Shown piece after piece: positions 1 to 12,155 of a DNA stretch of 64,000 bases. How positions within the stretch are numbered: position 1 is the stretch's first letter; each line of letters begins with the position of its first letter. The position numbers and the translations under genes are program-made. The stretch lies in contig LNGK01000002.1 of assembly GCA_001510575.1 (NCBI GenBank), forward strand, positions 2,282,144 through 2,346,143. Reading direction: 5' to 3'. This stretch comes from Knoxdaviesia capensis (taxonomy: Eukaryota > Ascomycota > Sordariomycetes > Microascales > Gondwanamycetaceae). The notes under the pieces were generated by a model. It made no database searches, had not been told where the DNA came from, and saw only the letters and a program-made list of their open reading frames with translations.

Positions 1-3000
1 GCATTAAAGTATGTATGAGGCAGGAATACGGTATAGATTGATAACATAAAGCTAGCAGAGGACCGCGTTGGAGGAGAAGAGGCTCGGCTGAAAGCCAAGA
101 AGAGGGATAAACGTCTGGGGAATTAAAGGTGGACGGCAACCAGCTGGGGGAGAAGCAGAAGGGGGGAAAAAGGAAAAGATTTTGCGCCTGTGATGGGCAA
201 TAGAAGAGGAATGGTGAGAAGAAAATGCAGTGAAGAGTTCGGTCTCGAACTCAGCAAAGAATAAAAATATAAATAGACAGGACAGATGCAAGCTATTCCA
301 GGTTGGGGGTAGTGGGAGGTATTATAGGAATTTCAATGCCGCAGAAGATCAGTCCAGGTGGTATTGGCAGTTCAGGAATGGATGGTCGGTGGGGGGGAGA
401 GACAAGAGAAAGAGACATGGAGGCAGTGTGGTCAGAAAATAACCAAGCTTGAGATTTGCGCCGTCGGTGGAATGCAAGGATTAAGGTAAGAGAGATGATG
501 GCGCGGAGGCCGAGAACAGGGTGAAAGGCGGCACCTTCGAGGCGGTGGAGAATGATACGAGAATCAGAACGGTCCCGACGATTGTCGAAGACCAACACAC
601 AGGGTCTTTTTGAGTGTAAGCAGAGGGCTCGTATCCGATGCCGGGTCGAGAAGCAGGCGGCTGCTGGAAGGCCGGAGGATACGCTCGGTCAAGGTGGTAG
701 AACAACAATCAGAAGGTTTCACAAAGATCGGCGGCACTCTCTTTCCGGGGGCCGGGGAGAGTTCTCTGGAATCCTCAGAGCCGTTAGTATGTCGGTGGCT
801 GGAAATGGTATGTACAGTACAGTAGATGTTCAGAAGTTGACGAATCCTGGAAACCCACAGCTTGTCGGCAATCCAAGCGGAAACAGGCTGCAGAGAAAGA
901 AAGAGAGAGGCAGGAAGGAAGAGTAGGAGGAGGAGGAGGAGGAGGAGGATCTGGAGTTGAGAAAAGGGAAAGAGAGGCGAAATTAGGAAAAATACTCCAG
1001 AAATAGATCAGCTGAAGAGGGGACGGAAAATATATGAAAAGACAGTTCGTCCAGCAGAATTCACTTCACCGATCCAGGCTTTTTCTAGTCTTTGAAGAGA
1101 AGAAAACGCCATATACTTCGGTAACAAGCTCAAGTATCTGTGTCTCTCTGCTCGGACCTGTTCTCTCTTCAGAGGTCATATAACATCATCTCAGGCATCA
1201 GGTCAGCCATGCTCACAGACACACGCACCACAGGGATGCTGTTGATTGAATTTCTTCAGCTTGCCGTTTCTGGAGAGGGGAAAATGAGTTCCAAAGGCCG
1301 AAGAGGGGGGGGTACAAGCAAGGGTGTCGGATAAGCGGTAGAGTAGACTGCGGTAGTGGTAGGCATGCCTAGGTGTGTATAGCATTAGCAGATAGTCTAG
1401 TGGATCGAGGAAGGATGGATTGTCGATATGGTTTTGGAGATGCAGCGCACGAGTCCACCGCGCGGCAGCACAGGGTTTATCTGGGCCCCTCCTCCCCTGT
1501 GAAAACTTGCTCGCGGTTAGCGGTTAACAGGAAACTCCGAGATCCCAACGTCCAAGCTCTGTCCAACCTTGGGTAAGGAGGATCCAGGAAATGATTTGGA
1601 AAGTGTTTTGTGGTCACCGACTTGATGGGCCAGTCAGTTGCTAGTAACGGGCACTTGTCGGACGGAGATGCTCATCGGCGTGTCTTATGTGTCTTATGGT
1701 GAGTCCTATAGGCAAACAGCCACGCACCTAAGTCACAGTCAGTGGGCCTGACAAGGCCGACATAAAGAGCGGGCGTGTACCCATCCAGTTTAATGACGCT
1801 TAACGGGAGGAAATAATGATGGATTCGATGGAAAGGGGGGCTATTTGAGAGGCGGGGAGTGGGACGGGCGATGTGGGTTTCTTTTTTTGTTTTTTTTTTT
1901 TTGTTTTGGGCATGCTGTGCCTGTACTATACCTGTAGCTAGTTGTGGTTCACATGGGAGGAACTTGGAACCGCCGAAGGATCTCCAATGGCCTGTACTGT
2001 CGTGGCGGTGATGATAGGAAGTAATAGGAACGGGGACAAGAAAAAAATTGAGAGGAGGATGGAGATAGAGATATGAGTCTGAGTGATATCTTCGGGTTAA
2101 TGTAGGTTTAATGGCATATCAGGTCAGCAAGTGTGTCAAGGAAGGAGCGAACACTGGCCGTTGGCGCGGATGCCGTCCGGGCAAGCGCCGCGAGGCCGTC
2201 CCGATGCAGACCGCAACTAAGGTCAACGACATGCCGATATCGCGAGGGTCAGATACATGAGGACACCCAGGGGCGGGTATAGCACATATGGCCATTCTGC
2301 ATGACGGTTATGTCTCGTCGTCCGATTTCAACTATCTATATGCGGACAACGACATAACCTTAGAAGGAAGAATACCCGAGAAACCACCAAGGGACTGTCC
2401 GTGTAAGTATGTGCGGAACAGAACAGTGCTGTATATTGGTTGTACATGTGCAAGGCATCGCCCCAGTTGTACGATGGCCACTGTTCATCATCACCAACAT
2501 CACAGGCCCAAGCCGGATTGGAGGTACTTTTCTGTACAGTTGGCTCGTCATCCCAGCGGCCAAGTCCCAGTCCACACAGATATCTACCATGTTTATGACA
2601 CGTCCTCTCTCTGTCAGCCAGCATCATGCCTGGCCAAGATCATACTCAGATCGCGGCTGAGGTCCTCCAGCATTCATATCTCAAATATCCCATAGCTCAC
2701 CGTGCTAGAGCCCCGAAACATCCGGCCCACCATAAACGGCACAGGGACAGAGTCCAAGTCTGCACAGCACATTCAATACCTAATGCATTCAAGGGCCCCC
2801 AGTCTAGGACCATATGCTTATCCCGTTTTCACTGTGGACTTCTGTTTCCTGAAAGGACCCGAGGCACGTAATTCTGTAGTCCACAGGCTGTTGGCCCAGA
2901 AAGCTGAAGAGCGGCAGGCAGTGCAGACGTGCCACGGTGCCCGCATGGATGGATTGATTCCTTCCGCACACGCCGCGTTAAACCGTGGACCGCCCAAAAT

Positions 3001-5800
3001 TCATGCCTTCAAAAGTCCGCGCCACATGCTGAGGGGCTAACAATAGACTACATGCAATAGCATGCGTCTAATGCTACCCGTCTGAACTCTCTAGTGCCCT
3101 CCTGCCCTCCTTTCCGTTGGTCGGATCTAACGCTGTTTAAGCCCCGAAGGCTCGGGATTTTGGAATACCGCGAGAGAGGGGCCGAATTTCAGCTATCTGC
3201 ATGTTCCCCCCTCACTTACATATAGCACATAGGTAGCCCGTACAGATCTGTCAGAATCCTTTGGACTTTGAGGGAGGGGCCTTGCATGTGCCAGGCCATC
3301 TCAATCTTAGGTTTTTCTGTCTAATATGGCTGCCCTACTCGCATACGGTTGAACATGATCCTACATGGGCTTGCTGTTGTTTCTCCCCTGGGTCTAGTCT
3401 TCAAGAGTGCATCTGCTTGTTCAGTCCACTGTAACGCTGTGTTGGATCACTTATTATGTACGAGTGCACAGCTTTCTACCACTATTCTCCCAGCTGCCGT
3501 CGTTAACTGCCCATTTTATGCCCGCACGTACGTTGCAGTGAGGCCCCAATAATAATAAAAATCCGCCCGCTCTCAATAAACCTGACCTGGGAGAAGCAAG
3601 ATTGGGAATTATGGGCAGTCCATGGATTTCTTCTCGGACATTACATACGAGAATTTAAAGAGGCTCAAGGCGGATAGCCGGTGTAACATGCAGCAAACTG
3701 CCCAAGACATACTGTACAGGGAGGCGTAGAGGGGTCCCAGAGTGTCTGTTTCTCACATGTTGCATCATGAGTGTCTTGCTGGGGGCGGGGGGGGTTTTCT
3801 CTCGGAAGGATTCGAGGTTCGCGAGACAAGCGGCAAATTGAAAGAACAGCGAAGGTGTGTGTTTGTGAATCAATGCGGTTAGACTCCCATGCTGCTGAAA
3901 TGCGCGTCGAGGGGGAGACTTAACCACATTCAGTGAAGTTAGGCGTATGGTCTAGAATCCGTCTCGCTGTCACAAATGATCGTCACTGCTTGCCTTCCCT
4001 TGCTGTCGTGTTCTTTTGTCTTGTTTCTTCCTCCGTTGGTTGGTTCCGTCAAGAAGGAAGTCAGTCAATGGCGGTGAGAGAATACGCGGAATGTCCATGC
4101 GTAGTAGTACATACTACTGTACATACAGTATGTTCTGTATAGTACTTCGTGTACTACACAACTGATCTCAGGCGTTTGCACTCCCCTACCGTTTGTCCAT
4201 ATCCCGTCCAGAGATACAATCGCCGCCGCGTAGCTGCAGAAGGCAAATTCTGCCCCCCTCCCCCCTTTGGACGCTCCGGCTTGGCAGCTCAGGCCAATGT
4301 CTCGTGCGTTGGATTTCTGCTGTTGGAACTTGGACCTACGAAGGTTCCCCGGTCTGCATGGGGACCATTCGAACCCACCCCCCTGCCCGGCCTAGATCAT
4401 TCTGCAGTAGAATGAACAAAGTGTTCAGCATTCGGGTGGTTTTCCGTGTGTGGTTGTATTATCTTGACGATGGTAGTAGTGACCCCTCTCCCCGTTCCTT
4501 CGACCGAACCACGAGTGAAACTCGCAGGCCACGCCAGGCTTGCCGTGGCCAGCACCGGGCATTCCCAGAGGAGAGGAAGAGAGTCCTGCTCTTTGAATCT
4601 GAGGGGTCCAGATAAAAACACCGCACATACATGTACTGTGCATATATTCCCCACTACAAAGAATAAAATTAAAAATTAAAAATTAAAAATTCCCATCGAA
4701 AGAGAAAAAGAAAATCTTTTCGGGCCCGATATGCACGACGACTGACCAGAAAACCCAACTGCATACGGAAAGTTGGGGGTTGCATTGGGGCCAAGGCCCG
4801 ATTCTACTTAGTGGGAAGACCACTCAATCCATCCTACAAAGAGCCAGAGGATTCCCTTAAAAAGGAAGCAGAAAGAAAAAAAAAAAAGTGACAGATTCCC
4901 TGCAGCTGGACCATCAGCTGAAAATCTGCACACCACGTATGTACAGTACTGTACGTAGGGACATTACGTCTCTCTCGCCGGCCAACGAGACGAGAGCGAC
5001 GCACCCGCCGCCATACGGAGGATTGTTCGTACTCACGCCCAGTAGTTGCTTTCCCATGGTTCATCCTCTCCGAAGACACCAACCAACCCGAAAAATGACA
5101 CCATTTGATCTCGGTGACAGCAGCTTCCGGGCTGTGATAGGGCCCATGCAGCATCGTCTTTGTAGTGGTAGCGTAGCTCTCTTCTGTGGTTTGTTGTTTT
5201 TGGTTTTTTCTTCTTCCTCCCGCCTGGGTTGCGTGGTGATGTGTATGTGTATGGCGCGCGGGATGAGTAGAGCCCCTTGCTGATATCCCTATTGTTCTCC
5301 ATTCATCGGAGAGGGCGTTGGAGCACATACAATTGAATAGTTGTATATTCACGGGCACGGGTAGTGGAAGATGAACGCGTTGTTTAGCGTACAGCGCTGT
5401 GATATGGGAGCCTTTCTTCCTACATGACCAGCCCTAACCCTAACACTCAACGTCTGTGCACCCAGACTCCGAACTTCCTCCAAAATCCACTTGGTCAGGT
5501 CAGGGGTCGTTTCAAAGTTGGCCTCTTCTGGGCCGACAAAACAAATCGAAACAGACAGCTTGCGTGGTCTTCTTTTTGTTCGGGCGGGAGAAGACGGACG
5601 CGAATCTGCGAATAGCTTCACATTACTCTATCATATCTCTACACCGACATTCCTTGTATAATGATAGCTCCCGCCGTCCTATATCACCCTCTCATATAGC
5701 AGTCTGCTTCCCGCATCCCACCTTGCCATCCCATCTGATCCTGATCATCCTTCCTTGTTCCCCCTTTCCCGCCTTTACACACACACACACTCCTTACAGT
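1..5800. other. Long intergenic region, no supportable gene
   Basis: Only short open frames of non-protein-like composition occur on either strand, so I call no gene. From about 60 to 1030 the plus strand is strongly purine-rich, including a GGA repeat at about 924-949. Every gene in this window has a pyrimidine-rich leader on its coding strand, so this stretch may be the leader of a minus-strand gene beyond the left edge (inference). The region also holds a T-tract near 1882-1912, several GTAC-centred palindromes (for example 4941-4954), and a CCCTAACCCTAAC motif at 5432-5444. A CT/CA-rich leader with a CA repeat (about 5776-5791) leads into the gene that starts at 5801. Confidence 0.6.
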
Positions 5801-7121
5801 ATGGCGCTGGACGCTTCCCCCCCCGCCGATGAGACGCTCCTCGAGGTGTTCTGGGCCTGCATCGACACCATCCGCAGCTTCGACACCCTGACGTGGGTGG
5901 CCCTGCTGCTCACGCTGGCCGCCTTTTCGGTGCCGGTGCTGCTGATCGTGCCGCCGGTGCCGATCGTCGTCAGCGAGGCCCTGATGCAGTCGCACTCCAT
6001 GCTCGGCGACGACCCGGCCGTCGGCTCGTGGCGCATGCGCCGCCGCCGCGGCACCGCCGCGAATTCATCCAAGTCCGCGGCCGCCTCGCCTGCCGCCGTG
6101 CCGCCAGCCGGCGCGGTGACCGACCTGCGTGTGTTCCCCGTGGCCGGCTGCGCCGGCATCGCCGTGCGCAAGACCAAGGTGCTCCCGGGCGGGCTGCAGT
6201 TCGACCGCCTGTACGTGCTGGCGCTGCACGGCGGCGTGCCCTCTGCCGCTGACGAGTCCGCCGACTCCAAGACGTCCTCCGCCGTGGTGGCTGCCGCCAC
6301 CACCCCGGAATGGCGTGTGCTCGACCCAACCGCGCCCGCCGTGCCGGCCAGCCTGCGCGCGCGCCTCGCCGCCGTGGCCGTCGAGGTGTGGCTCCCCGAT
6401 GCCGTGAAAGCGCGCGGCCGCCTGGAAGACCGCGCGCCGAACGAGAGCTACGTGGTCATGCGGTTCCCGCTGGCCCCGCCGCGCCGCATGAGCCTGTCCG
6501 CGGTGCTCGAGATTGTCGGCGCGAAGCTGGCCCGCGGCCCGCGCGGCGTGCCCGAGACCGAAGCCCTGCTGCCCACCACCCTGCCCGCCGACCTCGACGG
6601 CCGCTGGCACGACCTGCAAATGGCCGATGGATCTGTCGTCAAGGGCGCCGATCTGACCCGTGAGCTGATGCCGGAGTTTGGAGAGTACTTGGGCTTTGGC
6701 GATCGCCTGGGAATCTTCATGGTGCGCAGGGATGACGTGGTTGACAAGACCGCAAGTGTAAGTTTGCCTGGGCCTTGCCACGTGCCTTTGATCTCTTCGA
6801 TACTGACTCTGAATTGTATATAGGCCACCATTCGATTACGGTCCCCAGTGGCCGAGGGCGGCGCGGTGACAGCAAATATCACTGGTAGGTTTCCCTTACC
6901 CCCGATATCCTCCTTGAAGCCCTATACTCACAGTCTTTATAGTCTCCTCTATACCACCATCGCTGCCTTCAACAGTCCGCTTCGACCAGGGCACGGCGAG
7001 CTGCACATCGGACTGGAAATACCGAGTTGTGTCGCAATCCGGAGACGGGCTGGTTCTGACTCCGAAGGTGACTGAAGCCGAATCGGATTCGTTTCTCGAG
7101 GTTGGCATGGTGGTTGCATGA
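5801..7121 (+). CDS. Membrane-anchored MOSC N-terminal beta-barrel-like protein
   Basis: Three exons are predicted (5801-6757, 6824-6884, 6943-7121), giving about 398 aa. The first intron has GTAAGT, an ACTGAC branch and TATAG. The second has GTAGGT; its acceptor is either 6942 or the in-frame AG nine bases earlier. Residues about 29-60 are hydrophobic, suggesting an N-terminal membrane anchor. From about residue 106 the pattern VFPVAGCAGIAV followed by LPGGLQFDRLYVL matches the start of MOSC-N (mARC/MoaB-like) beta-barrel domains, and later stretches such as VWLPDA and GIFMV also fit. Family members bind or handle molybdenum cofactor sulfur, but the C-terminal part here is short and divergent. 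A full MOSC catalytic domain with its cofactor-binding Cys is not evident, so the activity is uncertain. The start was chosen as the first ATG after the CA-rich leader. The gene is convergent with SMC2. Confidence 0.7.
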
Positions 7122-7393
7122 AACGGAATCGGGCGTGTCGGCTATCTGAAGTGTACATATACAAACGGGGGTGAACAACACGAACATGGAGGGAATCAAG
7201 CGTTGAAAGCATTTTCAAATCACGTCGTTAGAAACAGACAATAGAAACAGACCAAACACAAAACATTAGAGAATCCAACCGCGTACGTATCGTGACAGAA
7301 AGAACAGGCTTGACCTCCCCGAGAACCTAAACCGCCGACCAACCCCAACATGAAAACCCTACCCGTAAACCCGAAACCTCCGGCCGAATATCT

Positions 7394-10300
7394 CTACTTC
7401 ATGTCTGCCGGCGTCAAGGCTTGCACCATACTTGTGCCCTCACTGAACCGCGTCTTGAAGATCCGGTTCGCGTTCTGGAACATACCGTCCTTCAGACTGA
7501 CCACAATGAATTGCGACCCCTTGAAGCGCGTCTTGATCAGCCGGCCAATGTTCTGCGTATGCGACATGTCCAGCGCCGCATCGACCTCGTCGAGAATGTA
7601 CATTGGCGCCGGCTTGAACTGCAGCAGCGCCATGATCAGCGACAGCGCCACCAGCGACCGCTGGCCACCACTCAGCTCCGTCAGACTTTGCTTCCACACC
7701 TTGCCCAGGCACACCTTCACCTCCAAGCCTTCGCTGATGGTCTTGCCCTCCGGCGGCTCCAGCTTCGCAAAGCTGCCGCCCGGAAGCAGCTCTTCGAAGA
7801 TATGGCCAAAGTCGCCATTGACCTTCTGCCACGTCTTGTGCAGCGCCTTCTGCTTGTAGTCGTCCAGACTCTCAATCGTCTCCTCGATCTTGCGCTTGTC
7901 GCGCACCACCGTCTTCATCATGTTCTTAAGCGCCGCCTCCTTCTTCTCCACGCTGTCGATCATGTTCATGACCTTGGGGTTGATCTTGCGCTTCAGCCCC
8001 TGGAACCGCTCTGCCAGCGCGGCCAGAGACGCCCGGCACTCGCGCATGTTGTGCTTGGTGAAGTCGTAGGCCGATCCCGCACGGCCGAACTTGTCCTTCT
8101 CGTCGGCAATCCATTCGTTTTCGCGCTCAAGCCGAGCCAGCACTGCCGCCGCGTCGTTCTTGTCCTTGGCTAGACGCTCAGTCGAGTGGCCCAGCTTCTG
8201 CATCTCGAGAGATTCTTCCGTTACCCGCGCACTCTTGGACCGAAGCGCCTCCTCGAGAGCCCGGAGTTCGTCGCCGAACACGTTGAGACGCGCACGTTCG
8301 CTCTCTAGTCTGGCCGTGGCGTCGTCGTGGGCTTTCTTTGCCGTCGCAATCTGCTGGTCAATTTGGGCAATGTCGGCTTGGGCGGCGGCAATCGCCGCTG
8401 CCACATCAGAGACCGAGTCGCGTGCGGCGGCAACATCCGTTACTGCCTGTTCGGCATCGAGCTGTTCGGATTGGAGTTGTCGGTGAGCGGTCCGCTCCTG
8501 GGTAGTGGCGGCTTCTCTGGCCTTGCGGAGCTTATCCACTGACTTTTGCAGCTCAACCAGCTTGCCGTCACGGTTGGTGTCGAAGTCGCGCATGTCGGCC
8601 TCGATCCGCTTGGCGTCAGCTTCGGCCGCTTCTCTGCGCTTGCCAGCCTCGGTGACTGCCTCCTTCAGTTCGGCTGTCTCGGTGCGCATGCGCTCAACCT
8701 CCGCAAGAATACCCGCTGCAGAACTAGCTCCGAGCTGCTGCTCAGCCAGGCGAACTTCGTGGGACTTGAGGTCGAACTCTTGCTGAAGCTGACGAGCGCC
8801 GTCGAGGCGTGCGCGGTCTTTGGCCATCTGTTCCCGGAGAGAAACCAACTCGGTCTCGATCTCCGCCATCTGACGGGCAACTCCGGCAAGCTGGCGAAGG
8901 GTTGCGAGGACACCCCCGGCCGAGCCTCCAGGGGCAGCACCACCGGAGAGAGTTCCAGAGGGGTCGTAGGTATCACCGTCGTAGGTCACACTGCGCAATC
9001 GGACGTTGGGATCAAAAGTCACGTTTTTAGCCGTAGGGCCATCCGCGCAAACAAGCGTGTTGCCGAACACGTATTCCATGGCCGACCCAACCTGAGATTC
9101 GTAGCTGATAAGAGAAAGCGCGAGGTTTACCTTGCCAGGGGCAAGCTTCTGCGCCGAGGAAACGGCCGACTGGGACGCCTTGACGGGGGCGATGCGATCG
9201 AGGGGAATGATGGTAATGCGCTTCCGTAACCGACCGTTCTGGAGAAGCTTCCGTCCCGTCGACTCGCTGTCGACAACAACATTGTACAGGCGCCCGCCGG
9301 CACAGGCCTCCAGAGCAGCTCCGGCCTTGTCGTCAGCGCCATCGGCAACTGAGAACAGCTGGGCTACTACTCCCTTGACACGGCCACGGTCGAAGCCCGG
9401 CTCGGGATCGGAGTAGCTGAGCTCGATTCCAGCAACGCGGCGCTGAAGAGCATCGGCCTCCTTGCGCAGAACCCGCAGCTTTTGCTCAAAACTCGCTTCC
9501 TTGGCCAGCATCTCCTCCTCACTCTGACCACTATGGGATCCGGGAGCGAAACCCAGTTTCGTGAGCTTGGCCTCCAGCTTCTTGGCTTGCTCCTTCAGCG
9601 CGTCAAGCTCCTTTTGCTGGCCGGACATCTGCTCCTTTGCCTTTTTGGCACGCGAAACCTCTTCCGTAAGCCGTTTCTCGAAGTGAGCAATCTTGAGGCG
9701 CGCCTGCTCTTGTTCAGTCACCGCCGCCGTTGCCCGGGACCGCGCATCTTGCAGCTGGCCTTGGTAACCGTTTTCCCGGCCCTCACGAGAGGCAACACCA
9801 GTTTGTAAGGTTTGCAACAGCTCCTCCTTGGACTCGACCTCTGCGCTTAACCGGTCGAGCTCGGTCTTCGCTGCGCTATGGAGTTTCTTGACTTTCTCGT
9901 GGGCTTGCGACTTTTCCTTAAGAACGGCTTCAAGCTCGGCAACGGTTTTGTCAAGGGCAGCACTGCGCTCCTGTTCCTCAGCCAGACTGGACTTCTTCAG
10001 ATCGGCAACAGTTGCCAAACGAACAAGTTCATTGGCCTGTGATTTGACTTCGTCCTCCAGGGCCTGCGCGGCACCGCCCTTCTTCAGCTCCTTGTCGCGC
10101 TGGGACCGGACCCGCTTGGCGTCCTCCTCAAGATGGGCCATCTCGCTCTTGAGCTTGGCGGCAGACTCTTCCAGCTCCTTCAGGCGCTGCTTTGTGCCGT
10201 CCACATCGGCCGAGCACTGTGTAAGCTTTTCCTGCTGACGAACATAGTCGTGGGACACCACTATGCGCGTCAGACGCTCGAGATCGCTCTGGGTTTGTTG

Positions 10301-11212
10301 GAAGTCGAGGAAGGCTCTCTTTTCGGTTCGAAGTTTCTCGAGGCGAGGCTCAATTTCGTCCCGTAGGAGTTCGGTGATTTCCTGCAGCTTCATCTCCTTC
10401 TTGGCCATGGTCTTGATGGCCTTGTCTCTCCGGTCCTCGAACATGCGCGTGCCGGCGGCTTCCTCAATCATGGCGAGGATTTCGACAGCCTTCATATTGA
10501 GGACCTTGGTGATTCGACCCTGCATGATGAGGAAGTTGGGATTGTTGATATTCAGGCCAACGGATTGGAAGAGGTTCTGCACCGTCTGTTGCTGGGCTCG
10601 GTGGCCGTTGATGAGGTACTTGGACGTACCGCCCAACACGATTTGGCGGGTGACGCTGATGGTGGCATATTCTTCGAATCCGATGGGGGATTTCGACTTG
10701 TCCCGGTTGTCGAAGACGATGGTGACACTGGCCTTTGTTACACCAGCTTGACCGCGTTTGTAGATGAGGTCCTGTGAGGGGTTATATATAGAGTCAGCAA
10801 ATATCGCTTCTTGGAAGGAGTAGAGTGGTAGACTGGAGGAACCGACGAACCTGAAGATTCTGGGCGCGAACTGTCGACATGTTTGTGATTCCCAGAACGA
10901 AGCAGATCGAGTCAAGGATGTTTGACTTTCCACTACCGTTCAGGCCGGTGATTGAGTTGAAGCTCTCGTCCCTGATACATAGTTAGATGTCAAGCCGCTC
11001 TGTAGGGTTCGCGTTCGGTTCTCTATTCTCCGGCTCTTTCTTACCATCCTGATATGACCGTCCGGACGGCGTACGACTTGAAGCCCTACACATAGTGAAC
11101 GCCAAAGAGATTCCCGGTGTTAGCAACCGTAAAACAATGCAGCACATACACCTGGATAGATGCGACTTTGGCGAGAGAAACTCACGTCTATGACTACCTC
11201 CGTCACTCTCAT
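7394..11212 (-). CDS. SMC2: SMC2, condensin ATPase subunit
   Basis: Four exons on the minus strand are predicted (11186-11212, 11045-11085, 10851-10971, 7394-10771), about 1188 aa, the usual Smc2 length. The start gives MRVTEVVIDGFKSYAVRT, the expected Smc2 N-terminus. Visible landmarks are a Walker A motif GLNGSGKSN near residue 35, a region rich in QAGVTKASVTIVFDN typical of Smc2, two long coiled coils, a hinge at roughly 515-690, the ABC signature LSGGQRSLV near 1095 and a Walker B YILDEVDAALD near 1121. With SMC4, this protein forms the ATPase core of condensin, which compacts chromosomes in mitosis. The third intron uses the non-consensus donor GTTCGT; the others are GTAAGA and GTGAGT. 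SMC2 is divergent from the INCENP homologue across about 940 bp that contain ACGCGT sites. Confidence 0.96.
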
Positions 11213-12155
11213 GATGGATGCTTTGGCTGTGAGCGAGACAACCGCCCGCTTCGATGTGTGGCAACTAGTTAATGGGAGGTGATGGTATCAAAGAGGATAT
11301 ATGAAAAAGACTCTAGTGAAACATGGGCGTCAAAAGCGGTGAAGCAACGAACTGAAGGATAAGGCTTGGGATTGAAAAAAAAGTCGTGATGTGATGTTGG
11401 GTATAAAAAACCAAACCAAAACATTGAGGGGTCGATGTTTCGATAAGGAAATATTTCGAGTCCAAACGGGGCCATGCAAATACCGGAGTTTCTATGTGCG
11501 TTGGTGTACTATATGGGATATGTGAATATTTGGCGAGTGTTTGGGCGAGGAAGGCACAATACCAACGCGTCCTTCCACTTTAAAGTAAACAAAAGTCCTA
11601 TCTGGGACTAGCGTGTAAATCGTCGATAAGCCTTATCTGCACGTGCCACGGCCCTGCGACCAATAGGAGCGCGAGGAACCCAGCTATGCGCGCCTTTCCG
11701 GATTGGGAAGCGTCAAAACAATCGCCAACAGCCGCTTTTTCTGTGTTATTCCGACTTCACTGTTTTTTCTTCCCATAAAACCACCATACAACTCCAATTC
11801 ACTCTATTTCCACACCTGTTGTGGTTGGTTGATATCTGTACAGCTTTTGCGAACCTCTTGAATTGCTTTCTTGCTTTCTTGATTTTTTATCTTCTGTTTA
11901 CCGCTCTCTTTTCCCCCCCTTTTCTTCCGTCTGCATCTGTTTCGTCTCTTTTGCGCGTCACCAAAATCATTATCGTCATGACCTTGCGTTTCTTTGTCGT
12001 TCTCTAGTTGGATGATTATCGATTACTCCTGATGGTTCTGCTTGTTTTCTCAGCTTGAACCATTTCCCTACGCGTGTTCCTTTGTCCTTACAGCCGATAC
12101 CTTTGGGTCCCCATCGCCGACTTCGCCGTCCTCACGCACACCTCCTCACTCCGCA
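11213..12155. promoter_or_regulatory. Divergent SMC2 / INCENP promoter
   Basis: This 943-bp spacer separates two head-to-head mitotic genes. It holds two ACGCGT hexamers (11565-11570 and 12070-12075), and a third (12530-12535) lies inside the INCENP second intron. ACGCGT is the core MluI cell-cycle box bound by MBF-type (Mbp1/Res) factors in yeasts, so G1/S co-regulation is plausible but inferred. The right third (about 11750-12150) is pyrimidine-rich, as expected for the INCENP leader. No other gene is seen. Confidence 0.5.

Noticed and set aside
2288..2695. 135-codon plus-strand open frame
   Set aside because: It begins with ATG but shows no domain, no codon bias and no splice partners; equivalent frames run on the other strand.
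4365..4385. TTCGAACCC-like sequence reminiscent of a tRNA T-arm (also near 31845)
   Set aside because: No matching acceptor stem, D-arm or anticodon arm could be placed around either site.
4834..5358. 174-codon minus-strand open frame
   Set aside because: Low-complexity start, no family resemblance, and overlapping frames of similar size on both strands.
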